Shown: positions 17,544 through 26,322, numbered from the stretch's first letter. The stretch: 64,000 nt of DNA from Streptosporangium sp. NBC_01495 (GCF_036250735.1 NZ_CP109430.1:9052001-9116000); one strand, 5' to 3'. Notes: generated from the letters alone by a model not told the origin. Program-made: numbers and translations.

Positions 17544-18209
17544 GTGACAACCATCCACGAACGGGAGCTCGCCTTGGCGGAGCCTCCGCATCCCATGGCG
17601 ACGCAGTCGTCAATACACGACCGTGCCTGGCGGGCGGATCAGCGAGACGACTCATCGATCATCGAGGCGTCGCTGCGCACGCCTGAGTGCTTCGCGGAAC
17701 TCTTCGACCGGCATGCTGCCGTGCTGCACCGCTACGCCGTCCGACGTCTCGGTCCCGAACACGCGGAAGACGTGGTGGCCGAGACGTTCACCCGGGCGTT
17801 CGAGAAGCGACACAGATACGACTTCGGCCGCTCGGAGGCGTTGCCCTGGCTGTACGGCATCACCACGAACGTCATCGGCAGTCACCGGCGGGCGGAGGTT
17901 CGGGGTTACCGGGCACTGGCCCGCACTGGTGAGGACCCCGTGGCGGTGGCATTCGACGAGCAGGTGGTCGCTCGGGTCGCTGCCTTGGCCACTCGGAAAC
18001 GGCTTGCTGCCGCGCTGGCGAAGCTGGGGCGTGGTGAGCGTGACGTACTGCTGCTGATCGCCTGGGGCGATCTCACCTATGAGGAGACGGCGCAGGCGCT
18101 GGATGTGCCCATCGGCACGGTGCGCTCGCGCCTGTCACGTGCCCGCCGCAAGATCGTCCATGCTTTGGGCGGCGTCAATCCGATCAGTATGAGTGAGGAG
18201 ACCTCGTGA
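17544..18209 (+). CDS. ECF RNA polymerase sigma factor
   Basis: 221 residues. Region 2 (FAELFDRHAAVLHRYAVRRL ... AEDVVAETFTRAFE) and region 4 (LTYEETAQALDVPIGTVRSR) are both clear, without an extra domain. Start GTG 17544 is taken; ATG 17595 is possible. Its stop overlaps the next start (GTGA), coupling it to a CU044_5270-type membrane protein, the usual partner of this ECF type. It lies just inside the attachment-site array. Confidence 0.88.
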   Translation: MTTIHERELALAEPPHPMATQSSIHDRAWRADQRDDSSIIEASLRTPECFAELFDRHAAVLHRYAVRRLGPEHAEDVVAETFTRAFEKRHRYDFGRSEALPWLYGITTNVIGSHRRAEVRGYRALARTGEDPVAVAFDEQVVARVAALATRKRLAAALAKLGRGERDVLLLIAWGDLTYEETAQALDVPIGTVRSRLSRARRKIVHALGGVNPISMSEETS

Positions 18210-19210
18210 ACGACCTTGATCTGGTCCAGGATCTGCGCTCGGAAGTACGGCAGAGTGACCTCCGTACTCTGCATGGCGCGCGGGAGCGACTGCTCACCGC
18301 GATGGTCCCCGCGCCGCCTCCCAGGCGGTCCCGGCCCATGGTGCCGCGCCTGCTAGGTGTCGGTGCCCTCGGCCTCTCGATCGTTGTCGGTGTCACGGTC
18401 TTGCAGGGTCTCGATGGCACCGATTCGAGAGAGGGAACTGTCAGCACTCCGGTTTGGGCTCCGGCGGCCAGCGTAAAAAGCCTGGCAGAACGGGCCTCTA
18501 CGGCGGCTGCGAAGGTGGTGGACGTCTACCCGCGTACCGACCAGTGGCTCTACACCAAAGGGATCGGCTACCAAGCCCGGCAGAAGGGCACGTCGAAGGC
18601 GGGCAAGAGATGGACTCACGAACTCTGGCAGAAAGGTGACGGCAAGGGGAGGGCAAGACGCTACAGCGATGAGACCACCGGGAAGAACGCCCCCCTCGCC
18701 ACCGGCACTCCCAGCGGGAGTTCCGACGCCCCCAGGTGGGACGTCGCTTACCTGCGTTCCCTGCCCCTGGACCCGGCCGCCCTGTTGAAACGCTTGAGGA
18801 AAGATGGTGAGAACCCCTCCGATCGCCCCGACCTGCCGGAGGCGTGGATGCTTTTCCGTGACGTCCAGCTGATCCTTCAGGAGGGCGCCCCTCCGCCTCG
18901 CCTGCGTGCCGCCCTTTACACCGTCGTGTCCGAACTGGAGGGCATCGGGATCGAGGAGAAGGTGAAGGACCTGGCAGGCCGTGAAGGCGTGGGAATCTAC
19001 CTGGACAGGGGGGACGGGACGCGCCACGAAGTCATCGTCGACCCGAAGAGTTACGCTTACCTCGGGGGACGAGAGATCTTCGTCGGAGGCGGCACGCAGG
19101 CTCCTCATTCCACTCATTCCACCAACGGTCAGTACGCCGAAGATGATGTGATCATCGCGTGGGCACAGGTGGCTCGTGGCATCGTCGACCACGCGGGTGA
19201 TTTGCCGTAG
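18206..19210 (+). CDS. CU044_5270-family membrane protein (ECF partner)
   Basis: 334 residues. Short cytoplasmic N terminus (NDLDLVQDLRSEV), one membrane helix near 48-70 (LLGVGALGLSIVVGVTVLQG) and a large extracellular domain. This family is found next to ECF sigma factors and is thought to act as, or in place of, an anti-sigma factor. It lacks a zinc-type HxxxCxxC motif. The GTGA overlap with the sigma gene supports a functional pair. Confidence 0.8.
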   Translation: MNDLDLVQDLRSEVRQSDLRTLHGARERLLTAMVPAPPPRRSRPMVPRLLGVGALGLSIVVGVTVLQGLDGTDSREGTVSTPVWAPAASVKSLAERASTAAAKVVDVYPRTDQWLYTKGIGYQARQKGTSKAGKRWTHELWQKGDGKGRARRYSDETTGKNAPLATGTPSGSSDAPRWDVAYLRSLPLDPAALLKRLRKDGENPSDRPDLPEAWMLFRDVQLILQEGAPPPRLRAALYTVVSELEGIGIEEKVKDLAGREGVGIYLDRGDGTRHEVIVDPKSYAYLGGREIFVGGGTQAPHSTHSTNGQYAEDDVIIAWAQVARGIVDHAGDLP

Positions 19211-19260
19211 CACTTGAGCCGCAAGGCGGAGACCCTCTCTCCGAGATGGCTTTTCCCGCT

Positions 19261-19294
19261 TGGAGCGGGTGACGGGAGCCGAACCTGCGCTGAG
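19261..19294 (-). repeat. degenerate tRNA-Gly attachment core
   Basis: TGGAGCGGGTGACGGGAGCC then GAACCTGCGCTGAG. It matches the first 34 bp of the 44-bp core with several changes and lacks the rest. Probably an old attachment site. Confidence 0.55.
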
Positions 19295-19419
19295 AGCCAC
19301 GGCCGAGCCAAAAGGCCGATATGGCTCGTGGTGGGGACCAAGCTCGAGGGCCTGGTCTGTTTGTCGGAGCAGGTGGTTCTCCCTTCGTACTGTGGAGATC
19401 TGGAGCGACGGCGGGGATC

Positions 19420-19665
19420 TTAGTGGCGTCGCTTCTGCTCGCGAATCGCCGCCTCCAGGCGTAATCCAAGCCCGATCAGCGCTGTGATCCACAGGCCCAC
19501 GAGCCATGGCCACGACGGGAACCTACCGTCGAAGAGCAGAATGCCGAAGGACAGAACGGCGCCACCAACCAACGCCGTAGATCCCAGGATGCGAACAAAT
19601 ACGACATCGTCGTCGGATCTGGGGCCAGGAATGTATGGAGGCGGGGTCTCTGCGGGCTCAGTCAT
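19420..19665 (-). CDS. small two-TM membrane protein
   Basis: 81 residues: proline-rich start, two helices (ILGSTALVGGAVLSFGILLF and WPWLVGLWITALIGLGL), then LRLEAAIREQK. The closing segment resembles GIGLRIEAAIKSRR of the small protein at 37158-37382, so the two look related. Function unknown. A piece of the R module begins about 50 bp upstream of its start. Confidence 0.6.
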   Translation of the reverse strand: MTEPAETPPPYIPGPRSDDDVVFVRILGSTALVGGAVLSFGILLFDGRFPSWPWLVGLWITALIGLGLRLEAAIREQKRRH

Positions 19666-19717
19666 GCTGGAGAGAATCTCATAGTGGATCTAATGGATGA
19701 AATCATCCACTTGCGTA

Positions 19718-19762
19718 CACCCGATCATCCCGGAGTTGGAGTGCTTCCGCCGGAGGCCTCGG
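19718..19762. repeat. R module, terminal piece only
   Basis: GATCATCCCGGAG ... GCCGGAGGC matches the right end of the R repeats (24656, 31198, 37434). It overlaps the 3' end of the next leftward gene. Confidence 0.55.
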
Positions 19763-20333
19763 GATTCATGGGGGGTGTTTGGCATGTGGGTCGAGTCGCT
19801 CCCAGTTTCCGGGCGCTGGCAGGGGACAGGGTCATGGGGGTGACCCATCCCTGCCGTGTCAGGACCACTTGGGCAGGGAGAGGGGTGATCGGGTAGACCT
19901 CGATGCCCTGTGCCCAGTTCGTGAGCAGTCCTGCGGTGCCGCTGTGGTCGACCATGACGATCGAGATGGGCTGGCCGTCTTTGGCCCAGGTGTTCCAGAT
20001 CGCCCACCCTCCGGGTCGGGCTTCGACGTCCAGGCGGGCGCAGATCTCGCTGTAGCTCTCTTGCATGTCGACGGGAAGGGCATCTGGCCGGAGGATGACG
20101 ACCCCGGCGAGTTTCATCAGCGGAAGGTCCTCGTCGAGACATCCGTCCCCGTCGAAGTGATGGTGACGTAGTTGGCGGGCTGTCTCGATCACTGCTCGAT
20201 GAAGTGGTGTGGCCTCGTCAGACGCGGCGGTGAGAGTGAGCCATCCCTCGCGGTCTGCCGCGTTGACGATCTCGCGCGCCAAGTGCTCGATGTGACGTAG
20301 GTACTCGATCTCGCTGAGGTCGGTTCGGGACAC
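19725..20333 (-). CDS. hypothetical protein
   Basis: 202 residues. The N-terminal region (EYLRHIEHLAREIVNAADRE) is helical; the middle holds a possible beta-rich domain (WAIWNTWAKDGQPISIVMVD). No family recognised. The last 15 or so residues are encoded inside the R-module piece, so the natural C terminus has probably been replaced. It reads toward the small membrane gene and away from att copy 2. Confidence 0.5.
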   Translation of the reverse strand: MSRTDLSEIEYLRHIEHLAREIVNAADREGWLTLTAASDEATPLHRAVIETARQLRHHHFDGDGCLDEDLPLMKLAGVVILRPDALPVDMQESYSEICARLDVEARPGGWAIWNTWAKDGQPISIVMVDHSGTAGLLTNWAQGIEVYPITPLPAQVVLTRQGWVTPMTLSPASARKLGATRPTCQTPPMNPEASGGSTPTPG

Positions 20334-20410
20334 TGAGACAGTGTGACATCAGGTCACGAGCCTGAGCATGTGGGTTATCCGACCCATCGGAAAGTGCCGT
20401 TTTCCTGAAG

Positions 20411-20578
20411 TGGAGCGGGTGACGGGAATCGGACCCGCGCTGTCAGCTTGGGAATCGGCTGCTGGTGTTGGCGGGCTGAGCTGGGAAATGGAGGTGCAGG
20501 TAGATGGGTGTGAGTCCCCGTGGGTGACCGGTGTTCCCCGCCTGTTCTGGCACGCATCTGGCACGCGATCAAGATTTC
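20411..20578 (-). repeat. tRNA-Gly(CCC) attachment site copy 2 plus spacer
   Basis: Core 20411-20454 is the reverse complement of the tRNA 3' end, from the anticodon loop to CCA, with one change (GGACCC). The conserved spacer follows, with repeated TGGCACGC near its end. There is no 5' half of a tRNA. Confidence 0.8.
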
Positions 20579-20621
20579 TGTGTCGTGGCACTGTTGGCGC
20601 AGCCTGAGACCATGCACCGTC

Positions 20622-21197
20622 ATGGATATCGATGAGTTCTGGCTCTTCCTTCAGCGATCCCGGAAAGTGACCAGCAATCCAGATGAGCGTCTGAGGTGGC
20701 TCTCTCTCCACCTTGCACAGCGTCCGCCAGCCAAGATCGCCGACTTTCAGATCCTCCTCAACCAAGTACGGCGGCGATCCGATACCTACGACATGTGGGA
20801 AGCCGCCGACCTCATCTTCGGCAACTGCTCCACCGACGGCTTCTGGTACTTCCAGGCGTGGCTGATCGGGCTCGGCCACGACACTTTCGAACTTGCCGTA
20901 ACCGACCCCGACAACCTGGCCGAGGTTCCGGAGGTACAACGGCTGGCAGAGCGCCCGATGAGAGAGTGGGCCGATGATGGGTGGCCGGAGTGGGAGGCGT
21001 TGAGCTACGTGGCCGCCGGCGCATACGAAGAGGTGACCGGTGAAGAGGACGGCGTCTACGACGCCATGGAAGAACGCGGACACACCAACCAGAGCAACCC
21101 TGAGCCCACCGGGCTGTCGTGGAGGCTCCGCGACTCCGAAGCGGTGGCACAGAGATTGCCCCGGTTGAGCCGCGTGTTCCAACGAGATGAACTGTGA
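20622..21197 (+). CDS. DUF4240 protein
   Basis: 191 residues with the DUF4240 pattern: MDIDEFWLFLQRSR, WEAADLIFGNCSTDGFWYFQ AWLIGLG in two blocks, and WPEWEALSYVAAGAYEEVTG. The family is often found among single-gene cargoes and neighbours of polymorphic toxins; its activity is unknown. It starts 44 bp after attachment site 2, so it is that site's cargo. Confidence 0.8.
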   Translation: MDIDEFWLFLQRSRKVTSNPDERLRWLSLHLAQRPPAKIADFQILLNQVRRRSDTYDMWEAADLIFGNCSTDGFWYFQAWLIGLGHDTFELAVTDPDNLAEVPEVQRLAERPMREWADDGWPEWEALSYVAAGAYEEVTGEEDGVYDAMEERGHTNQSNPEPTGLSWRLRDSEAVAQRLPRLSRVFQRDEL

Positions 21198-21479
21198 TCC
21201 GGCGTAGGGAGACGCGGTTACGTACCTGCGTACACTCCACCCGCCCGTAGGAGAAGCAGGGCACGGGCCGGGGCGCCAGGTGGAACGCCCTACCGGATGA
21301 ACGACTTGGCGTCCCGGTCCGTGGGCTGCCCGGCGTGTCCCGGGTCGAGGGCAGATGGGCTGATCAGGTTCCTACCCCAGCCACTGGCAGGTCGGCGGTG
21401 ATGAGCGCGTCCTTGGTGGTCATCCTGGAGCCGGAGCGCCCCCGCCGGAGGTGAATGCCGCGCAGGGTCGTAGGGCCCG

Positions 21480-21566
21480 AAGAGGTGGCGTGGCTGTCGG
21501 ATCATCCTGTTGACGGTCTTCCGTAAGCAGCGGATGCGTGAGACTGCCGAAGTCGAGCGTGCGTGG
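21480..21566 (+). pseudogene. HigB/Gp49-type toxin, fragment before IS481
   Basis: Reads ...CRIILLTVFRKQRMRETA and on to EVERAW, the C-terminal signature of HigB/RelE-like toxins, and stops exactly at the IS481 end. Its N-terminal part is already lost, replaced near 21480 by R-module-like sequence (GCCCCCGCCGGAGG). It continues at 23553. Confidence 0.75.
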
Positions 21567-23547
21567 TGTCAATGTGAGGTCTCGGGACATGCTTAACCGG
21601 TCGTTCTCAGGACACGCTTGACGACTGCGCGGCACCATGTTCGCCCGGAATGTTGGTCGGATCGGATTCCGCACGGTGGTGAGCGTGGATCAGCGGGCGT
21701 TGGTGGAGTACCGATACCGGGCAGTGCGGGAGGTATTGGCCGGGTCGCCGATCGGGGAGGTCGCGGCCAGATACGGGACCTCACGCCAATCGGTGAACAC
21801 CTGGCGGCAGCGCTTTCAGCAGGAAGGCCTGCCTGGGCTGGCTGATCGGTCGCGGCGGCCCCGCACCAGCCCGACTCGGTTGTCGGCCGAGGTCGAGGCG
21901 TTGATCTGTGAGATGCGGCGTCGGCATCCGCGGTGGGGTGCCCAGCGGATCGCGCACGAGCTCGGCGGGTGTGGGCTGGAACGGGTGCCGGGCCGGGCGA
22001 CGGTGCATCGGGTGCTGGCTCGTAACGGGCTCGTCACCGCTCAGCAGCAAGAGCACAAGCGCACCTGGCGGCGCTGGCAGCGTGAGGCACCGATGCAGCT
22101 ATGGCAACTCGACCTGGTCGGCGGGGTGCCGCTGGCCGATGGCCGGGAATGCAAGATGGTTACCGGCATCGACGACCATTCCCGGTTTGTGGTGATCGCC
22201 GCAGTGGTGGCGGTCCCGTCCGGGCGTGCGGTGTGTGCGGCGTTCACCGCGGCGATGCGCCGCTACGGGGTTCCGTTCGAGGTGCTCAGCGATAACGGTA
22301 AGCAGTTCACCGGCCGCCACATCCGCCCGCAGCCGGTCGAGGTGCTGTTCGAGCGGGTATGCCGGGAGAACGGCATCACGCAGCGGCTGACCAAACCCCG
22401 CTCACCGACCACGACCGGCAAGATCGAGCGCTTCCACAAGACCTTGCGCCAGGAATTTCTCGACCACGTGGCCCCGTTTGAGTCGCCGGCCGCAGCCCAG
22501 GAGGCCATCGATGCCTGGGTGCACACCTACAACCACGCCCGCCCGCACCAGGCGCTGAACATGGCCACCCCGGCCAGCGTGTTCCGCTCGCATGGGCCTA
22601 CCCGCGACGACGCCCCGTCCGCCGCGCCCGCCGCCTCTGCTGAACCCCGCCCGGTGCCGATGTCGTCGCCGCGGCTGATGATCGAGGTGGTCGAGCCGCC
22701 CGTTGTGCCTTCACCCACCGCAGCGGTGGAGTTCGATGTCCGCGTCCCGCCCAGCGGGGAGCTCACCCTGGTGCCCGGCAAACAACGCGTCGGGGTGAGC
22801 CAGGGCCTGGCCGGTCGAACCCTGACCGTCAGGGCCGGCCTGCGCAGCATTCACCTTTTGCTGGAGGGGCATCTGGTGCGTACCGTCGCCTCCCGGTTGC
22901 TGCCCGAGGATCTGGCATATCTGGCCATGCGCGGGGCTCGCCCAGCGGGAGACGAACCCGCTACCGCGGCGCTGCCCCGGTTCAACGGCCGGCCGGTGCT
23001 GGCTGCGGGCCAGGCCGTTGAGGTGGATCGCAAGGTCCACCGCGATGGCCATGTCCTGATCGCCGGTATCAAGTGCCAGGTCGCCTTCGCGCTGGCCGGA
23101 CGCTCGGTCACGCTGCGGCTGGATGGACATCTGATGCACGCCATCGCCGATGGCGCCTTGGTCGGCACCTGGCCCTGCCCGATCAGCGCCGACCAATTGA
23201 CCGGCCTGGCTGGAGCGCGAGCGGCATCAACGCAGCCGCCGCCGCCTCCGTTACCCGCAGGGTCAATCCGTGCGCAGCGACGCGTCCATGCCAGCGGCCG
23301 GATCATGATCGCGAGACAGTCGATCAAGCTTGGGTCGCGTCACGCCGGCAAGCTCGTCACCGTCGTCATCGAAGACACCCACTTCCGGATCCTCCACGGT
23401 GAGGAAGAGATCGCCGTCAAGCCACGAAAAGACCTCACACCCATCACCCGGCTCTACGTCCGCGGCAAGGACACCCAGCCGGACAACTGACGTCAACCAT
23501 GTCCCGAGACCAATGCGTCAAGGATGTCCTGAGACCTCACATCGACA
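21567..23547 (+). mobile_element. IS481-family insertion sequence (1981 bp)
   Basis: The left end begins TGTCAATGTGAGGTCTCGGG; the right end is its imperfect complement starting TGTCGATGTGAGGTCTCAGG. Both ends contain a second inner repeat ending in CTTGACG/GGTTGACG. CGTGG is duplicated at 21562-21566 and 23548-23552. The element has one transposase gene and looks complete. It interrupts a toxin gene. Confidence 0.9.
21637..23490 (+). CDS. IS481-family transposase with long C-terminal extension
   Basis: 617 residues; GTG 21679 (SVDQRALVEYRYRAV) is the more usual N terminus. Two helix-turn-helix segments (IGEVAARYGTSRQSVNTW; WGAQRIAHEL) precede the DDE core: LWQLDLVGG, VLSDNGKQFTG and TTGKIERFHKTLRQEF. 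Residues from about 330 on form an extension with repeated HL.GHL.R and RVHASGRI-type beta units seen in some actinobacterial IS481 members, perhaps for end-repeat binding. Confidence 0.9.
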   Translation: MFARNVGRIGFRTVVSVDQRALVEYRYRAVREVLAGSPIGEVAARYGTSRQSVNTWRQRFQQEGLPGLADRSRRPRTSPTRLSAEVEALICEMRRRHPRWGAQRIAHELGGCGLERVPGRATVHRVLARNGLVTAQQQEHKRTWRRWQREAPMQLWQLDLVGGVPLADGRECKMVTGIDDHSRFVVIAAVVAVPSGRAVCAAFTAAMRRYGVPFEVLSDNGKQFTGRHIRPQPVEVLFERVCRENGITQRLTKPRSPTTTGKIERFHKTLRQEFLDHVAPFESPAAAQEAIDAWVHTYNHARPHQALNMATPASVFRSHGPTRDDAPSAAPAASAEPRPVPMSSPRLMIEVVEPPVVPSPTAAVEFDVRVPPSGELTLVPGKQRVGVSQGLAGRTLTVRAGLRSIHLLLEGHLVRTVASRLLPEDLAYLAMRGARPAGDEPATAALPRFNGRPVLAAGQAVEVDRKVHRDGHVLIAGIKCQVAFALAGRSVTLRLDGHLMHAIADGALVGTWPCPISADQLTGLAGARAASTQPPPPPLPAGSIRAQRRVHASGRIMIARQSIKLGSRHAGKLVTVVIEDTHFRILHGEEEIAVKPRKDLTPITRLYVRGKDTQPDN

Positions 23548-23552
23548 CGTGG

Positions 23553-23603
23553 CGGGCCATGCAGCGATGTATCGCTAAGGCTCACACGGCAGACGAGGAG
23601 TGA
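23553..23603 (+). pseudogene. HigB/Gp49-type toxin, fragment after IS481
   Basis: The final 16 codons RAMQRCIAKAHTADEE join in frame to 21566 once IS481 and one CGTGG copy are removed. The stop overlaps the antitoxin start (GTGA), the usual arrangement of these pairs. Confidence 0.75.
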
Positions 23604-23908
23604 GCGGAATGGGCGAGCGTAAGACGTGGGCCGACAAGCGGGAAGAAGTCATGAGCCGTCCCGGCGCGGGGGCCGCGTACGAAGCGGCGCGGATCCGTTT
23701 CGAGCTTGGTGAGGCGGTACGGCTGCGCCGCGAACAACTCGGGCTGACTCAGGCCGAACTGGCCGAGCGCACAGGGTTGAAGCAGCCCGCGGTGGCGCGG
23801 TTCGAGGCAGGTGGGACGATGCCGACGATTCCGATGCTGGAGAGGCTCGCGGAGGCGTTGGAAATGCGGCTTAGCGTCCAGTTCCAGCCGTTGCGTGAAG
23901 CGAGCTGA
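23600..23908 (+). CDS. XRE antitoxin (HigA-like)
   Basis: 102 residues: an N-terminal linker (TWADKREEVMSRPGAGAAYE) typical of antitoxins that follow Gp49-type toxins, then a helix-turn-helix (RLRREQLGLTQAELAERTGL KQPAVARFE in two blocks). GTG 23600 overlaps the toxin stop; ATG 23609 is possible. The antitoxin is intact although its toxin is broken, so it may persist as an orphan that could neutralise related toxins. Confidence 0.8.
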   Translation: MSGMGERKTWADKREEVMSRPGAGAAYEAARIRFELGEAVRLRREQLGLTQAELAERTGLKQPAVARFEAGGTMPTIPMLERLAEALEMRLSVQFQPLREAS

Positions 23909-24022
23909 TCTGTTGAAGAGGTACTGAAGCCATCGAGTACGCAATGGCATAGGTGGTCGTTGAGGTGCCGGAAAAGATCAATCCCAGGTTCGAAATCCAT
24001 CCCTGAACTGGGCCTTTATGTG

Positions 24023-24212
24023 TGGAGCGGGTGACGGTGTCAACGATGTCCTGAGACCTCACATCGACAGACGGGAATCGAACCCGCGCTGTCAGCTTGG
24101 GAATCATCTACTGGCCTTGGCTTCCTGAGCTGGGAAAACGGGGGTGCAGGTCAGAGCGAGTCGAGTCCCCGTGAGTGATCGTGGTTCCCCGCCTGTTCTG
24201 GCACGACGATCG
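24023..24212 (-). repeat. tRNA-Gly(CCC) attachment site copy 3 plus spacer, interrupted
   Basis: Core halves 24023-24037 and 24075-24103 are split by a 32-bp IS481-like insert with a GACGG duplication. The spacer follows to 24212. The site is presumably dead. Confidence 0.8.
24038..24069. mobile_element. 32-bp IS481 end remnant
   Basis: Begins TGTCAA and ends GACCTCACATCGACA; the last 25 bp equal the right end of the IS481 at 21567-23547. It is flanked by GACGG at 24033-24037 and 24070-24074. This is either an internally deleted copy or a joined-end footprint. Confidence 0.8.
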
Positions 24213-24221
24213 AGATGTCGG

Positions 24222-24626
24222 CTACTTCTCTGCCTCTATCCCGGCGTCGGCCAGGTTGGCCCCCTGGAGCTTCGCTCCGAGCAGACTGCTGGCCTGACGG
24301 TTTGGATCATTGGGACTGCCCGAGAAGGTCATCTGAACGCCTGTCATGTCTGCGTCCCGTAGATCGGCGTTTTGGAAGGAGCAGCCGGCAAAGCTGGCGT
24401 ACCGCAGGGAGGCGCCTCGCAGGTTGGCTCCCTGGAAGTCGCAGCGAATGAACGAGCAGCCCTCAAGGGTGGCCAGCCGCAGATCACTTTCAACGAATGA
24501 GCATTTCCGAAAGAACAGTCGATTTCCGCTAACCGAGACCAGATCTTGTCGATCAAACGAGATGGCGGTAAAGAACTGGTGTATGTAGGCATTCGCGATC
24601 TCTGCTCGACCGGGGTTTGCTGTCAT
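24222..24626 (-). CDS. pentapeptide-repeat protein
   Basis: 134 residues. The N-terminal 30 are not repetitive; then about 14 pentapeptides of the A(D/N)LxX/CSFxx type form a right-handed quadrilateral beta helix (GANLRGASLRYASFAGCSFQ). Some such proteins mimic DNA and protect gyrase, others are of unknown use. Start ATG 24626 lies just left of R module 1, which probably supplies its promoter. Confidence 0.85.
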   Translation of the reverse strand: MTANPGRAEIANAYIHQFFTAISFDRQDLVSVSGNRLFFRKCSFVESDLRLATLEGCSFIRCDFQGANLRGASLRYASFAGCSFQNADLRDADMTGVQMTFSGSPNDPNRQASSLLGAKLQGANLADAGIEAEK

Positions 24627-24655
24627 CTCTTCTCTCCATACCGCTCAGTGGACAT

Positions 24656-24945
24656 CCACCTGCTCTTCCTTGCGCGGCGCGCGCACCTCGCCCGCCAGAT
24701 CTTCCCGTCTGCCTCGGCCCACCCCGGAGGGGCAAGGTTGTCTTCGCGTGTACGTCAGCCGGTAGACGTTCCTCGGTCATTGGATGTCAACGGTCACAGA
24801 TGGCCTTGATCCGGAGGAGCCGGGAAGTTGGGCTTGCCTGGGACGTGGCAGGCGGGACGATCAGGCCTACCTCAGCCACTCAAGGACAGAGCCTTGCTCC
24901 TCGCGATCATCCCGGAGCTGAGGACCCCGCCGGAGGCCTCGAAGA
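24656..24945. repeat. R module, copy 1 (about 290 bp)
   Basis: Shares with copies 2 and 3 the blocks CGCCAGATCTTCCCGTCTGC, CACCCCGGAGGGGCAA, GTACGTCAGCCGGTAGACGT, GGCCTTGATCCGGAGGAG, CTGGGACGTGGCAGGCGGGA and GATCATCCCGGAG...GCCGGAGGC. A deletion of about 20 bp after GGGGCAA distinguishes it. It lies immediately 5' of the leftward pentapeptide gene. Confidence 0.75.
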
Positions 24946-25118
24946 CGGCGTGGCAGGTAGTAAAAAGCAGTAACGATCAGGGCGGTGATCAGGAGGACGG
25001 AAAGCAGCAGGGCGCCCAGGATGATCACTGTGCGGAGGGCCTCGTAGGTGAGACCGAAGAGGAGCTCTCCATTGGAGACGCCGGATAAAGGCATCTCATC
25101 TGTTTCATCGGGTAACAA
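24867..25118 (-). CDS. small single-TM membrane protein
   Basis: 83 residues from a TTG start with GAGGAG five bases upstream. One long hydrophobic segment (ALRTVIILGALLLSVLLITA) is followed by a basic region. The C-terminal third is encoded within R module 1, so the end may not be original. Function unknown. Confidence 0.5.
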   Translation of the reverse strand: MLPDETDEMPLSGVSNGELLFGLTYEALRTVIILGALLLSVLLITALIVTAFYYLPRRLRGLRRGPQLRDDREEQGSVLEWLR

Positions 25119-25434
25119 AGTCGCTCCTCGTCATATGCGCTGCAGGTGCAGAGCGACAGTACATCGCGATGCGGGATGCATCTTGTGTCCCTGGCTATGC
25201 ATGCGGCGTTACGGCCCCGGTGCGGCGAATCGGTCGGTCAGGTGCAGCGCGCGGCCCTACCTTGCGCCGTACTGGCACGTGAATGGCGCGGCATGAGAAC
25301 CCCGTGCGGACGCATACCTTCCCCGCCGGAGGCACATGGTGTTCAAAACAGCAGAGGCCGGAGGGGCTCACGGATGTCGGAGATGATCGTTACCGTGATG
25401 ACATCCCTGAGAGGACGAATGAGGAGTGGTGCGG
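25119..25434. other. no supported gene
   Basis: Contains a short R-module-like end (CCCCGCCGGAGGCACATGG near 25321) and the ribosome site of the DUF6461 gene at its right edge. Nothing else seen. Confidence 0.4.
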
Positions 25435-25495
25435 GTGGAGATCACATCTGCCGATGTCGCCTGGCTGGCCAGGGGCTATGAGTTGGGTGATCAGT
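25435..25495 (+). pseudogene. DUF6461 gene, 5' part before transposon
   Basis: GTG 25435, eight bases after GAGGAG, begins EITSADVAWLARGYELGDQ and stops at the AGT target duplication. It joins in frame to 28553 to give ...GYELGDQWCLAFARGLDEAE. The joined gene would encode 202 residues. Confidence 0.8.
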
Positions 25496-25838
25496 GAGGT
25501 TTTCTCACCGATGAGCGTTCCCAGGATCCAGCGAGGTTGAGGGCCGGATGGGTGGTTCGGGGTTTCCTGTGTGGGGTCCTGCGGTGTGCCGTTGTGCGCT
25601 TACTCAGTCCACGTCCGACTGGCAGGAGTTCGTCAAACGCGTGGGGACACGAGAGCCCGAACTGTCGACGTGGGTTCGATCGAGGAGGATCAGTTCCGTT
25701 GACCGAGATCCGCGAAGGTCGTTCGGGTCCACTCGCCGCTTGGTCGGCGTTGTGGCGGTAGGAAGTGGGGCCAGCTGGTTGGGGCCGTCGCGCCACGATT
25801 GCGTCAGAAGGCTACTCGGGCCTTGTCCCGGCCAGCGT

Positions 25839-26291
25839 TCAGGGCTGATTGACCTTGTTGACGGTGGTGTCATCGGGGTCGAGCCGTCGCCCATCTGCGG
25901 AGCGGACCTCTAGCACGCGCAGGGGCCGCCCGCGCTGTCGGTCGATCATCTCCGAATGCGGCTCATCGGGCTCGAAGAAGTGTCCCTCGCCCCACTGCCG
26001 CAGCGCCACGATGACGGGGAAGAGGTCTTTGCCCTTCGGCGTCAGAACGTACTCGTGGTAGGAGCTGCCGTCGGAGGCCGGGACGACGTCGAGGATGCCG
26101 CCGGCGACCAAGCCACGCAGACGCGTGGTGAGGATGTTCTTGGCGACGCCGAGGTTGCGCTGGAACTCTCCGAAGCGGCGGCTGCCGTCAAACGCGTCCC
26201 GCACGATCATCAAGGACCACCAGTCGCCGATCGCGTCGACTGATCGCGCGACGGGACAGTCACTGTCATTGAAACGCGTCCGCCTCACCAT
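25839..26291 (-). CDS. HxlR-family transcriptional regulator
   Basis: 150 residues from ATG 26291 (a frame-open ATG at 26309 is less likely). The N-terminal Cys typical of HxlR proteins is in SDCPVARSVD; the winged helix follows (RRFGEFQRNLGVAKNILTTR LRGLVAGGIL in two blocks). Divergent from the MFS transporter with a perfect palindrome between, so it probably represses the exporter and responds to its substrate or to thiol stress. Confidence 0.85.
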   Translation of the reverse strand: MVRRTRFNDSDCPVARSVDAIGDWWSLMIVRDAFDGSRRFGEFQRNLGVAKNILTTRLRGLVAGGILDVVPASDGSSYHEYVLTPKGKDLFPVIVALRQWGEGHFFEPDEPHSEMIDRQRGRPLRVLEVRSADGRRLDPDDTTVNKVNQP

Positions 26292-26322
26292 GACATCCTC
26301 CACATTCACATCGGTTGCAACA

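Noticed and set aside
16777..17655. Minus-strand frame of 292 codons across the first attachment spacer
   Set aside because: Runs through non-coding repeat sequence and has no domain; the plus-strand frame at 16805 is more protein-like.
25491..25913. Open frames on both strands at the left end of the exporter transposon
   Set aside because: No start site or domain; the segment is the terminal region and the 3' side of the HxlR gene.
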